Shown one piece after another: positions 7,374 through 14,556 of a DNA stretch of 26,000 nucleotides. The notes below the pieces were generated by a model. It ran no database searches. It saw only the letters and a list, made by a program, of their open reading frames with translations, and was not told the DNA's origin. The DNA comes from Faecalicoccus sp. (GTDB taxonomy: Bacteria > Bacillota_I > Bacilli_A > Erysipelotrichales > Erysipelotrichaceae). The stretch covers positions 1 through 26,000 of the forward strand of contig JAGAWH010000152.1 of the NCBI GenBank assembly GCA_017941505.1. Reading direction: 5' to 3'. A program made the translations under genes and the position numbers. The first letter of the stretch is position 1; each line of letters starts with the position of its first letter.

Positions 7374-8184
7374 AATACGGACTTTGTTGGGGATTCTTCT
7401 TTGTATGAGTATTTTTACAGGATGTGCTGGCGCAGATACCGTAATAGAAAAGGAAGAATTTACCGAAATCCGGGGATTTACTTTTGATCATGTTCTTGAG
7501 GGACAGAATGGGGATATCCATTATGGTCTGTATGTACCGGAAAGCTATGATGGTTCAAAACCCTATGCGTTATTTGTCACCTTACCCGGATATGAGGGTT
7601 TGTACTTTCAGGGTGTCGGTACCAATATTCGAGCCGAAGACTATGGGATTGAAGCACAGAAGTACAATTCAGAAATGATAGTTGTGGCCCCGCAATTGAA
7701 TGGCTGGGACATGGAATCTGCCAAACAGACAGTAGAATTAACAGAATTCTTTATCGATACTTGGAACATCGATTCGACAAAGGTGTATTTAAATGGATAT
7801 TCCGGAGGCGGAGAAACGGGTTCGCTTGTGATGGAATTAGAGCCTGATTTATATACTGCCTTTCTCCATTGTTCATCAAAATGGGATGGAAGTCTGGAAC
7901 CGTTAGTAGAAGCCCAAACTCCTGTCTATATGGTTACAGGAGAAAATGACAGCTACTACGGAAGTCAATCTGTTAAAGAAACATATGCGTCATTGGTGAC
8001 CATGTATCGTGAAAAAGGAATAAGTGAGGATAAAATCGAAAAGCTTGTAGTCTTAGATCTGAAAGACCAGGTCTATTTTGAAAGTCGCGGTGTAAATGAC
8101 CAGCATGCAGGAGGAGGCTTATTTGCCCACGATGAAACCATTATGAGCTGGCTTTTCAAAGAACATAATTTGGAGGAAGGATGA
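7336..8184 (+). CDS. Lipoprotein alpha/beta hydrolase (esterase/peptidase-like)
   Basis: A 282-residue exported serine hydrolase with a lipoprotein signal ending IFTGC (Cys30 from this start). The nucleophile elbow is GYSGGG (Ser156). GENDSYYG probably supplies Asp, and a late AHDE or QHAGGG the His. The fold resembles polyhydroxybutyrate-depolymerase/feruloyl-esterase-like hydrolases. The frame overlaps the flavodoxin gene by 38 bases when started at ATG 7336. TTG at 7363 overlaps by only 11 bases and gives a tidier signal (MKTKIRTLLG), so the true start is uncertain; neither has a good ribosome site and translational coupling is likely. It overlaps the next esterase gene by four bases (ATGA). 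Substrate unknown. Confidence 0.85.
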   Translation: MKFVNGFAVLKTKIRTLLGILLCMSIFTGCAGADTVIEKEEFTEIRGFTFDHVLEGQNGDIHYGLYVPESYDGSKPYALFVTLPGYEGLYFQGVGTNIRAEDYGIEAQKYNSEMIVVAPQLNGWDMESAKQTVELTEFFIDTWNIDSTKVYLNGYSGGGETGSLVMELEPDLYTAFLHCSSKWDGSLEPLVEAQTPVYMVTGENDSYYGSQSVKETYASLVTMYREKGISEDKIEKLVVLDLKDQVYFESRGVNDQHAGGGLFAHDETIMSWLFKEHNLEEG

Positions 8185-9140
8185 GAGGATTTATTATCAG
8201 CATGATGATAAGTACGGCATTAGGTATTACAGGATGCCAACAAAATATAAATAGAACGGAAACGAATTTAACAGAGCAGACCGGGTGGACAGTCAGTGTT
8301 CCGGCTGATTATGAAAAACCGGCAAATCAACAAGGTACAGTAACTACGATTGAATATACCAGTAAAGATTATGCAGGGGATGGTTCCGCTGTAACCAAAA
8401 CAGCATACGTGTACCTTCCTTATGGATATGATGAAAATGATACAAACACAAAGTACAATATTCTGTATTTGATGCATGGCTGGGGCGGACATGCCGGTGA
8501 ATATTTTGAATATGGCTCCCAGAAAAACATGTATGATCAAATGATGGAAAGAGGCGATATTGAGCCGATGATCATTGTCTCACCAAGCTTCTACAATGAT
8601 AAAACCGAACGTGATTTTTCAAGTTCGGTGGAAGCGTTCCATGCCTTCCATAATGAATTTGAAAATGATTTGATGCAGGCAGTGGAAGGTAAATTTCATA
8701 CATATGCCAAGTCGACATCCACCGAAGATTTAATGGCATCCAGAGATCATCGGGCCTTTGGCGGGTTCTCCTTAGGTTCTGTTACGACATGGCTGCAGTT
8801 CTGTTATGACTATGATTATATTCATTATTTCTTACCGATGAGCGGTTCCTGCTGGTATTACGGTACCTACGGTGATTTCCAAATCGAAAGAAATGTGGAT
8901 TTTATCGAGCAGCTTGTCAAGGATCAAAATCTGGAAGAGAAAGGCTATTTTATATATCATGCGGTGGGAACCAATGATACTGTAAAAAGCCAATCTATAG
9001 ATATGGCAGAAGAAATGTTGAAACGGGATACCTTTGATAAAGACCATTATGTCTTCTATCAAAAGGATGACGGTTATCATGATTTTTATGCCGTAGAAGA
9101 ATATTTATATAACGCTTTGCCATTATTTTTTAAAGACTAA
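8181..9140 (+). CDS. Lipoprotein esterase of the esterase-D / feruloyl-esterase-like family
   Basis: A 319-residue exported hydrolase. The lipobox is GITGC (Cys19) after a short signal. The putative esterase domain (about residues 65-319) has YLMHGWGG (oxyanion region), GGFSLGS with nucleophile Ser197, a GTNDTV loop and a C-terminal GYHDFYA that provides the His. This pattern is typical of the Esterase_D / enterochelin-esterase-like group, which includes carbohydrate feruloyl and acetyl esterases often linked to xylan. Its ATG overlaps the previous stop, and it is the last gene before a strong terminator at 9139. With the two other exported hydrolases it suggests hydrolysis of an ester-linked extracellular substrate. 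The specific ester is not determinable. Confidence 0.87.
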   Translation: MRGFIISMMISTALGITGCQQNINRTETNLTEQTGWTVSVPADYEKPANQQGTVTTIEYTSKDYAGDGSAVTKTAYVYLPYGYDENDTNTKYNILYLMHGWGGHAGEYFEYGSQKNMYDQMMERGDIEPMIIVSPSFYNDKTERDFSSSVEAFHAFHNEFENDLMQAVEGKFHTYAKSTSTEDLMASRDHRAFGGFSLGSVTTWLQFCYDYDYIHYFLPMSGSCWYYGTYGDFQIERNVDFIEQLVKDQNLEEKGYFIYHAVGTNDTVKSQSIDMAEEMLKRDTFDKDHYVFYQKDDGYHDFYAVEEYLYNALPLFFKD

Positions 9141-9164
9141 TACCTCTTTTGAGGTATTTTTTTT
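9139..9164 (+). terminator. Intrinsic terminator of the esterase operon
   Basis: Stem AATACCTC/GAGGTATT (9139-9146 with 9151-9158), TTTT loop, run of eight T. The left arm begins inside the stop codon of the last esterase gene. Confidence 0.9.
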
Positions 9165-9175
9165 GTTCAGTAGAA

Positions 9176-9294
9176 ATATTTATGGTTTTGTACTACCATA
9201 AATATAGATACAAAAGAGTACATATCAAATGATTAACTTCATGTAAAGAAGCTCTTTTGATGATGATTATGTATCTAAATCAATAATCATTGAT
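9176..9294. promoter_or_regulatory. Dyad-rich control region before the PPOX operon
   Basis: This part of the gene-free stretch 9165-9354 holds several inverted repeats. ATATTTATGGT-N8-ACCATAAATAT is perfect over 11 bp per arm (9176-9186 with 9195-9205). AGATAC and AAAAGAG at 9206-9220 are matched by CTCTTTT and GTATCT at 9252-9276. TGATTAT/ATAATCA spans about 9264-9290, and ATCAAT-N4-ATTGAT lies at 9279-9294. A weak promoter TTGATG (9257-9262) with a poor -10 near 9281-9287 would be overlapped by the last dyad. This looks like one or more repressor operators or a structured leader; the binding protein is unknown. Confidence 0.5.
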
Positions 9295-9354
9295 CGATGA
9301 AATCGGAATGGAAACTATATGCTCAAACAATTAGACAAAAAAGGAGGGATCAGT

Positions 9355-9756
9355 ATGAGCGGTATTGAAAAAGTATGTCAATTTCTTGATGAGGCAGGAA
9401 CATATTATCTTGCCACGGTGGAAGGTGATCAGCCAAGAGTAAGACCTTTTGGAACAGCTTTATTGATGAATGGAAGACTTTATATCCAGACCGGAAAAGT
9501 AAAGGATGTTTCCAAACAGCTTGCTGCCAATCCTAAAGCAGAAATCTGTGCTTTCAAAAACGGAAAATGGGTTCGTATTGCCGGTGAACTAATTAATGAT
9601 GATGATCATGATGTAAAGGTAGCGATGTTGGAAAAAATGCCTAGCTTGAAAAGAATGTATTCTGCAAACGATGATAATATGCAGATGTTGTACTTCAAAA
9701 ACGCAACAGCTACATTCAGCTCCTTTACCGAAGCACCGGAAGTCGTAGAATTCTAG
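9355..9756 (+). CDS. Pyridoxamine-5'-phosphate-oxidase-family FMN-binding protein
   Basis: A 133-residue split-barrel flavin-binding protein. The N-terminal strand pair TYYLATVEGDQPRVRPFGTA is the usual opening of small PPOX-like proteins (Pfam Putative_PNPOx type), followed by a LYIQTGKVKDVSKQL segment and AEICAFKNGKWVRIAGEL. The family includes FMN-binding oxidoreductases of unknown substrate; it is too short for a genuine pyridoxamine oxidase of about 200 residues. The ATG at 9355 is chosen because AAGGAGGG lies at 9341-9348; an upstream in-frame ATG at 9319 has no such site. It heads an operon of four redox-related genes behind an unusual dyad-rich region. Cytoplasmic. Substrate unknown. 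Confidence 0.87.
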   Translation: MSGIEKVCQFLDEAGTYYLATVEGDQPRVRPFGTALLMNGRLYIQTGKVKDVSKQLAANPKAEICAFKNGKWVRIAGELINDDDHDVKVAMLEKMPSLKRMYSANDDNMQMLYFKNATATFSSFTEAPEVVEF

Positions 9757-9765
9757 AAAATCACA

Positions 9766-9948
9766 ATGAACGAAAGAGAAGTTATTTTGGAAGCTATGCG
9801 TAAAGCAGGTGTTCCTTTAAATGCGGGCAAAGTAGCTGAGTTAACCGGCTTGGACCGTAAGGTTGTCGATAAAGCTTTTGCCGCTATGAAAAAAGACGGA
9901 ACCATCGTATCCCCGGTAAGATGTAAATGGGAACCGGCTGAAAAGTAA
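9766..9948 (+). CDS. Mini winged-helix protein (60 residues)
   Basis: A 60-residue protein almost wholly made of one winged-helix domain: a helix EREVILEAMRKAGVPLNAG, a helix-turn-helix KVAELTGLDRKVVDKAFAAMKKDG, and a short wing TIVSPVRCKWEP. It resembles small ArsR/MarR-like DNA-binding proteins seen beside PPOX or flavoprotein genes in anaerobes. It lies nine bases after the PPOX gene and has only a weak ribosome site, so coupled translation is likely. The single cysteine in the wing could be a redox or metal-responsive residue, but that is speculation. It is a candidate for binding the dyads upstream of the operon. It could also be a protein-interaction module rather than a regulator. Confidence 0.75.
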   Translation: MNEREVILEAMRKAGVPLNAGKVAELTGLDRKVVDKAFAAMKKDGTIVSPVRCKWEPAEK

Positions 9949-9959
9949 TGAAACAAGGT

Positions 9960-9985
9960 AAGGCCGGATAATCCGGTCTTATATT
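9960..9985 (+). terminator. Weak hairpin, possible partial terminator
   Basis: Stem AAGGCCGGA/TCCGGTCTT (9960-9968 with 9972-9980, one G/T pair), followed only by ATATTTTG. It may attenuate expression between the winged-helix gene and the next flavoprotein gene rather than end transcription. Confidence 0.5.
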
Positions 9986-9999
9986 TTGTAAGGGAATAT

Positions 10000-10635
10000 A
10001 TGAAAAAAATAGTTGTAGTAAATGCCGGTCCAAGAAAAGGCTGGAATACCGATACTTTAATCAGTGAAGCCGCAAAAGGTGCTGAAAGCCAGGGTGCTCA
10101 AATTGAACGCTTTGATCTATATCGATTGGAAAGATATACAGGATGTATTTCCTGCTTTGGATGTAAGCGGGAGAAATTTAAAGGCCATTGCATATGCAGG
10201 GATGGACTTACCCCTGTCTTAGATGCGATTCGTGAAGCAGATGGATTGATTATCGGCTCTCCGAATTATTTGGGGGAACTCAGTGCATCTTTCAGGGCTT
10301 TGTATGAGCGTTTGATCTTCCAAAACCTAACCTATAACCGAGATAATCCATGCTGCAATGAAAGGATGATTCCGGTTTTATTCATCATGACCAGTAATGC
10401 CCCGGACAATATGTATACAAACCTTTTAGATAATTATCAACAGACATTGACTCGGTTTATCGGACCGACAAAGGTCTTGGTGGCAGGAGATACATTGCAG
10501 GTCAAGGATTATTCAAAACTGGATTGGGAGTGGTCTTTGTTTGATCCAAAGGCAAAGAAGAATCGCCATGAAACAGTCTTCCCTGAAAAGAAAAAAGAAG
10601 CATATGCCTTAGGAGAGACTTTGGTTAAATCCTAG
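10000..10635 (+). CDS. Iron-sulfur flavoprotein-like NAD(P)H-dependent FMN reductase
   Basis: A 211-residue flavodoxin-fold protein opening MKKIVVVNAGPRKGWNTDTL, where the usual GSP is AGP. The cysteine motif is C49-x2-C52-x2-C55-x8-C64, plus Cys66, one residue wider than the commonly quoted CX2CX2CX4-7C, so cluster binding is likely but not certain. GSPNYLGELSASFRALYERL is the conserved second flavin loop. It is distinct from the similar protein at 6115 (spacing and C-terminal half differ). The ATG at 10000 has AAGGG upstream. The next gene, 39 bases downstream, is a metallo-hydrolase with a rubredoxin tail, so this flavoprotein is a natural candidate to reduce that rubredoxin. That pairing is inferred from context. 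Confidence 0.85.
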   Translation: MKKIVVVNAGPRKGWNTDTLISEAAKGAESQGAQIERFDLYRLERYTGCISCFGCKREKFKGHCICRDGLTPVLDAIREADGLIIGSPNYLGELSASFRALYERLIFQNLTYNRDNPCCNERMIPVLFIMTSNAPDNMYTNLLDNYQQTLTRFIGPTKVLVAGDTLQVKDYSKLDWEWSLFDPKAKKNRHETVFPEKKKEAYALGETLVKS

Positions 10636-10674
10636 AAAACTTCAAATAAAAGAATATTAATCGGAGGAAAAAGA

Positions 10675-11616
10675 ATGATTATTAAAGCTGTTAAATTTAG
10701 AAAAGATGGATTCTATTCCCAGCCGTTTGCGTTTGGCGGGGAAGAAGGACCGGACAAATTTGATCCGAATATCCGTTATCGCGGTTCTTTGCAGAACTAT
10801 TTGATCGATACCGGAGATGAAGTAATTCTGGTGGATACAGGACTTCCGGCAGGAACTCCAGAAGAAGTACCGAATGAAACCAGCGCTATCTATACCGGAA
10901 AAGATATTTGCAGCTATATGGATGCCTTTAAGGCATTAGGTTATAAGCCGGAGGATGTAACTGCCATTTTATTAACACATAAACACAGCGACCATTCCGG
11001 TGAGTTAAAAAGCTTCCCGAATGCCAAGATTTATGTGAATGCCGATGAGATCTCAGCAGCTGAATTACAGGGAATTGATAATCTTGTTCCGGTAACATTT
11101 ACCGATGGACCGTATTATAACTTCCCGAAAAGTCAGAAGATTCGTGATGGCATTTATTTGATCAAGGCAAAAGGGCATACCAACGGCAACAGCGTTATCA
11201 TCGTTGAAAATGATGGCTTATTCTATATGTTACATGGGGATATTACGTATGTGGATGAAGCATTGTATGAAAATAAACTGTCCGTTGTATATGATGATCT
11301 TAAAGCCGCAAGAGAAACAATGGATTGTGTACGTGAATTTGTGAAAAACCAGCCAACGGTTTATTGCGGAACGCATACACCGCAGGGGTATGAAAACTTA
11401 GAAGCCAAGCGCGTCATGGATTTAGATCATCCGGAGGAAACAATTTTGGCAGATGTTGATTTCTCTGAAAAGAAAGCTACAGGTATCTATGTATGTTCAA
11501 TCTGCGGTTATGTCTATGACCCGGCTGAGCACGATGGTGTTGCCTTTGAAGATTTACCGGATGATTGGAAATGTCCTCGCTGTAAAAAAGGAAAGGATAA
11601 ATTCAACGCGGCATAA
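10675..11616 (+). CDS. Metallo-beta-lactamase-fold hydrolase with C-terminal rubredoxin domain
   Basis: A 313-residue fusion. Residues 1-255 form a metallo-beta-lactamase domain with the full dinuclear metal set: H102-x-H104-x-D106-H107, His168 (GHTNGN), Asp189 (HGDITY) and His234 (GTHTPQG), similar to lactonase-type members. Residues about 271-313 are a rubredoxin: C274-x2-C277-GYVYD, then C300-P-x-C303, with the usual DLPDDWKCP. Flavodiiron proteins also combine this fold with rubredoxin, but they have Glu in HxExD and a flavodoxin domain; here the second His is kept and flavodoxin is absent. A hydrolase with a built-in electron carrier suggests a redox reaction or redox control. The ribosome site GGAGG precedes ATG 10675. 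Last gene of its operon. Confidence 0.9.
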   Translation: MIIKAVKFRKDGFYSQPFAFGGEEGPDKFDPNIRYRGSLQNYLIDTGDEVILVDTGLPAGTPEEVPNETSAIYTGKDICSYMDAFKALGYKPEDVTAILLTHKHSDHSGELKSFPNAKIYVNADEISAAELQGIDNLVPVTFTDGPYYNFPKSQKIRDGIYLIKAKGHTNGNSVIIVENDGLFYMLHGDITYVDEALYENKLSVVYDDLKAARETMDCVREFVKNQPTVYCGTHTPQGYENLEAKRVMDLDHPEETILADVDFSEKKATGIYVCSICGYVYDPAEHDGVAFEDLPDDWKCPRCKKGKDKFNAA

Positions 11617-11630
11617 TTATAAAAAAAGAT

Positions 11631-11659
11631 TTGAAATTTATTTTTAAAACAGGTAAAAT
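11631..11659 (+). promoter_or_regulatory. Candidate promoter upstream of the MATE gene
   Basis: TTGAAA (11631-11636), 17-base spacer, TAAAAT (11654-11659). Transcription would start near 11666, before the hairpin terminator at 11681, so expression of the transporter would have to pass that terminator. Confidence 0.5.
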
Positions 11660-11680
11660 CACAAATGCTGAGTAGCGATG

Positions 11681-11719
11681 AATGCGTAAATCCGAGTTTT
11701 GGATCTACGCATTTTTTTT
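11681..11719 (+). terminator. Intrinsic terminator in the MATE leader
   Basis: Stem AATGCGTA/TACGCATT (11681-11688 with 11706-11713) extended by ATCC/GGAT across one mismatch, 7-base loop, run of eight T. It ends the rubredoxin-fusion operon, or acts as an attenuator if the promoter at 11631 is real. Confidence 0.85.
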
Positions 11720-11759
11720 GCGGAAGGCTTTGGTAGAAATCTCCGAATGGAGGAAATAT

Positions 11760-13187
11760 ATGGAACAAAATTTATTTTTAGAAAGAGAATCGTTGTCAAA
11801 ATTGATGAGAAGATATGCCATTCCCTGTGTGATTTCGCTGCTTGTCGGGGCACTTTACAACATCGTGGACCAGATTTTTATCGCGAATGCCTCATATTTA
11901 GGATCTTACGGCAATGCAGCCAATACGGTAGTCTTTCCGCTTACGGTCATTGCGCTTGCGATTGCGGTCATGATTGGGGATGGATGCAGTACCTTTGTAT
12001 CGATGTCTTTAGGAAGTAAAAATCCGGACAATGCCAAAAAGTCGGTTGGCTCTGCCATTGTTTCAACAATCGGAAGCTCTTTGATCTTAACCGTTATTTA
12101 TCTTTTATTTTCTACTGCCATCGTTACTTTCTTTGGCGGTACCGTTAATGAACAAACCTATGTATATGCCAAGGAATACTTTTTCTGGATTACTTTGGGT
12201 ATTCCGTTCTATATGTTTGGACAGGGATTAAATCCGGTGATTCGTGCGGATGGAGATCCAAAATTCGCAATGATCGCAACCCTTACAGGAGCACTTACTA
12301 ACATCGTTTTGGATCCGATATTTATCTTTTTGTTTAAATGGGGCATGATGGGAGCCGCTGTGGCAACAGTAATCGGTCAAATTGTTACGACAGTTATGAC
12401 AATTGTATATCTTCGTGATATGAATACCGTGACTTTGACAAAAAGTGACTTAAGGCTGTATCCGTCAATTCTGAAACAATATCTTCCTTTGGGAATGACA
12501 AGCTTTTTATCACAGATTTCTCTGGTAGCTTCTATGGCTGCTGTCAACTCCATGGTGCAAAAATACAGCTTACTGGATCCGATTTTTAAAGACCCGTCTT
12601 TAACACAGATACCTATGGCTGTGATCGGAATCGTGATGAAGTTTTTCCAGATTGTGATTTCGGTTGTCGTAGGAACAGCTGCCGGATGTGCTCCGATTGC
12701 CGCATACAATACCGGTGCCGGTAAAAATGACAGAGTGAAGCAGTTATTTACCATGTTGTTAAAAACAGAGGCAGTTGTAGGATTGATTGCCCTGGTGATT
12801 GTGGAATTATTCCCTAAAGAGCTCATTCAAATATTCGGAGCAGCCAATGAAAGTGTTTATTATACTGATTTCGCATTAAAGACTTTCCGAATTTATCTTT
12901 CCATGATTGTATTGGCATGTATCAATAAGGCATCCTTTATTTACCTGCAGGCAGTGGGAAAGCCGTTTTTATCAACCATGTTGTCGATGGTTCGAGAAAT
13001 CGTACTGGGAGTTCTTCTTCCTGTTGTACTTCCTATGATGTTTGGACTAACAGGTATTCTGTATTCTATGCCGATGGCAGATATATTGACCTTTATGATG
13101 ACTGTTGTTGTGATTGTTTATGTATATCACTTATTGGATAACGATAATACTGTAACAGTGAATCAAACTGTGCCAAGTGAATGTTAA
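11760..13187 (+). CDS. MATE-family multidrug/metabolite efflux transporter
   Basis: A 475-residue polytopic inner-membrane protein with about twelve hydrophobic segments. Family landmarks include SLLVGALYNIVDQIFIAN in the first helix pair, GDGCSTFVSMSLGSKN after helix 2, a QGLNPVIRADGDPK loop, and the second-half repeat GTAAGCAPIAAYNTGAGK. This arrangement suits the DinF/MepA-like branch, which exports cationic drugs or metabolites using Na+ or H+. The start is the ATG at 11760 with GGAGGA at 11749-11754; an in-frame ATG at 11682 would put the terminator hairpin inside the gene and is rejected. It has its own leader and is followed by a strong hairpin. The substrate is not predictable. Confidence 0.92.
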   Translation: MEQNLFLERESLSKLMRRYAIPCVISLLVGALYNIVDQIFIANASYLGSYGNAANTVVFPLTVIALAIAVMIGDGCSTFVSMSLGSKNPDNAKKSVGSAIVSTIGSSLILTVIYLLFSTAIVTFFGGTVNEQTYVYAKEYFFWITLGIPFYMFGQGLNPVIRADGDPKFAMIATLTGALTNIVLDPIFIFLFKWGMMGAAVATVIGQIVTTVMTIVYLRDMNTVTLTKSDLRLYPSILKQYLPLGMTSFLSQISLVASMAAVNSMVQKYSLLDPIFKDPSLTQIPMAVIGIVMKFFQIVISVVVGTAAGCAPIAAYNTGAGKNDRVKQLFTMLLKTEAVVGLIALVIVELFPKELIQIFGAANESVYYTDFALKTFRIYLSMIVLACINKASFIYLQAVGKPFLSTMLSMVREIVLGVLLPVVLPMMFGLTGILYSMPMADILTFMMTVVVIVYVYHLLDNDNTVTVNQTVPSEC

Positions 13188-13210
13188 GAAATCAAAGTGT
13201 ATGATACGAT

Positions 13211-13246
13211 AATAGCGTAGATTATGTAATCAACGCTATTTTTTTT
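13211..13246 (+). terminator. Intrinsic terminator after the MATE gene
   Basis: Stem AATAGCGT-A-GATTA / TAATC-A-ACGCTATT (13211-13224 with 13227-13240) with one central mismatch, then a run of eight T. The DUF6440 gene starts 15 bases further with AAAGGAG at 13248-13254, so that gene depends on read-through or a promoter overlapping the hairpin. Confidence 0.85.
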
Positions 13247-13260
13247 GAAAGGAGATTAAA

Positions 13261-13455
13261 ATGTTTGATAAAGAAAATCGTTTTGAGAGCATGTATAAGG
13301 AAGGCAGTTCTTTAAAAGAAGAAGGAGTCATACAGATTATTGTAGATTTAAAAACCGGTGTCCATTATCTGGTATGGAGAAGCGGATATGCCGGAGGCAT
13401 TACACCTCTTCTTGATGAAAATGGGGATGTAGTGATCACACCACCAAGATATTAA
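13261..13455 (+). CDS. DUF6440-family small protein
   Basis: A 64-residue protein recognised as DUF6440: an N-terminal DKENRFESMY, then two short strands VIQIIVDLKTGVHYLVW, and the characteristic SGYAGGITPLLDENGD. Family members are common in Bacillota, usually single small genes or prophage-linked, with no known function. The conserved GYxGGxTPLLD loop suggests a compact beta fold. It has a strong ribosome site and is enclosed by two hairpin terminators (13211 and 13472), so it is effectively its own unit. There is no signal peptide or membrane segment. Family assignment is from remembered sequence pattern and fairly secure; no role is proposed. Confidence 0.8.
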   Translation: MFDKENRFESMYKEGSSLKEEGVIQIIVDLKTGVHYLVWRSGYAGGITPLLDENGDVVITPPRY

Positions 13456-13471
13456 ACAAACTTTGTAAAGG

Positions 13472-13498
13472 AAGCTTTCTATTTGGAAGGCTTTTTTT
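13472..13498 (+). terminator. Intrinsic terminator after the DUF6440 gene
   Basis: Stem AAGCTTTC/GAAGGCTT (13472-13479 with 13486-13493, one G/T pair), loop of six, run of seven T. A TATAGT at 13500-13505 follows at once and may be the -10 of the next gene. Confidence 0.75.
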
Positions 13499-13511
13499 GT
13501 ATAGTAAGGAT

Positions 13512-14546
13512 ATGGGAACCATAGAATTATATACAAAGCGATTATTACTTAGACCATACAAAGAAGAAGATGCCACAGTACTCCATCAAAAATTTGGATG
13601 TAATCCGGCGATGTATGAGTATTCCGGATGGAATCCATATGCGACCATAGATATGGCCAAAGAAACGGTTGAAAGATTTATTGACAATTATAAAGATCCG
13701 CATTTTTATGGCTGGGCGATTGAAATGAATGGTGAGCTTGTGGGAACCATCGGTGCCTACGATTATGATGGAAATCAAATTGAAGTGGGTCTCAGTATTG
13801 ATGAGGATCATTGGAACAAAGGAATTGCGAGAGAGGCATTAGATGCAGTACTTCGTTTTTTACATGATGAAGAAGGTATACCTCATATCGTGGCATGGTG
13901 TGCCAATCGGAACATCGGATCTCAAAAGGCAATGGAAAAGGCCGGCATGGGATTTAAAGAAATTCAATGTAAGGCTTTGGAAATTGATGATGTGCTCTAT
14001 GATAAACTCATTTATCAATATCCATCTGCACATGTAGAATTAAAGATACCATCGCAAGAGGACACGGAAGCGCTGGTTTATATCTGTAATCGGGTAGACC
14101 GGAAGTATTTATCGGACCGTATGCCAAATCCTTATACAGAAAAAGACGCGGCATGGTTCATTAATGTGATCAAAGAAAATGACGGAAAAAATGGAGTATG
14201 GCGGCTCATTGAAGTAGATGGACAGCCTGTAGGTGTTATATCCGTAGAAAAGGAAGTAGATGTCTATCGAGTAGATGGTGAAATCGGATATTATCTTTTA
14301 AATGATTATCATTCAAAGGGGATTATGACGCAGGCTGTATTTAAGATTTGTCAAATTGCCTTTGATACGCTGGATTTAATACGCATCACCGGAAGATATG
14401 TGTCAGGCAATATCCCATCAGGGAAAGTATTGGAAAAGACAGGTTTTCAATATGAAGGAAAAAAACGGTGTGCCGTCATTAAAAATGATAAAGTATATGA
14501 TCTATGTATCACAGGATTATTGAAAGAAGAGTGGTTGAATAGATAA
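13512..14546 (+). CDS. Tandem GNAT acetyltransferase (two RimJ/RimL-type domains)
   Basis: A 344-residue protein with two complete GNAT domains in tandem. Domain 1 (about 1-165) opens ELYTKRLLLRPYKEEDATVL and has GLSIDEDHWNKGIAREAL, the acetyl-CoA pyrophosphate loop, and ANRNIGSQKAMEKAGM. Domain 2 (about 172-344) has GEIGYYLLNDYHSKGIMTQA and SGNIPSGKVLEKTGF, the same motifs again. Both resemble ribosomal-protein N-acetyltransferases that modify amino termini or small amines. ATG 13512 is used; a TTG at 13497 in frame lies inside the terminator T-run. A TAAGGA sits only one base before the ATG and a TATAGT lies at 13500-13505, so the transcript may be leaderless or very short-leadered. It begins a three-gene unit with a DUF3990 and an HD gene. 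Substrate unknown. Confidence 0.85.
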   Translation: MGTIELYTKRLLLRPYKEEDATVLHQKFGCNPAMYEYSGWNPYATIDMAKETVERFIDNYKDPHFYGWAIEMNGELVGTIGAYDYDGNQIEVGLSIDEDHWNKGIAREALDAVLRFLHDEEGIPHIVAWCANRNIGSQKAMEKAGMGFKEIQCKALEIDDVLYDKLIYQYPSAHVELKIPSQEDTEALVYICNRVDRKYLSDRMPNPYTEKDAAWFINVIKENDGKNGVWRLIEVDGQPVGVISVEKEVDVYRVDGEIGYYLLNDYHSKGIMTQAVFKICQIAFDTLDLIRITGRYVSGNIPSGKVLEKTGFQYEGKKRCAVIKNDKVYDLCITGLLKEEWLNR

Positions 14547-14556
14547 GGAGTTTTAT

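Noticed and set aside
10675..11616. Annotating the MBL-rubredoxin fusion as a flavodiiron (flavorubredoxin) protein
   Set aside because: The metal motif is HxHxDH, not HxExD, and there is no flavodoxin domain between the MBL part and the rubredoxin.
11666..11719. A riboswitch controlling the MATE gene
   Set aside because: From the candidate start only about 15 bases precede the terminator, too few for a known aptamer, and no aptamer motif was seen.
12377..12826. 149-codon frame on the minus strand inside the MATE gene
   Set aside because: It lies wholly inside a well-supported membrane transporter gene, has no ribosome site and no family signature; it is a mirror of the codon use.
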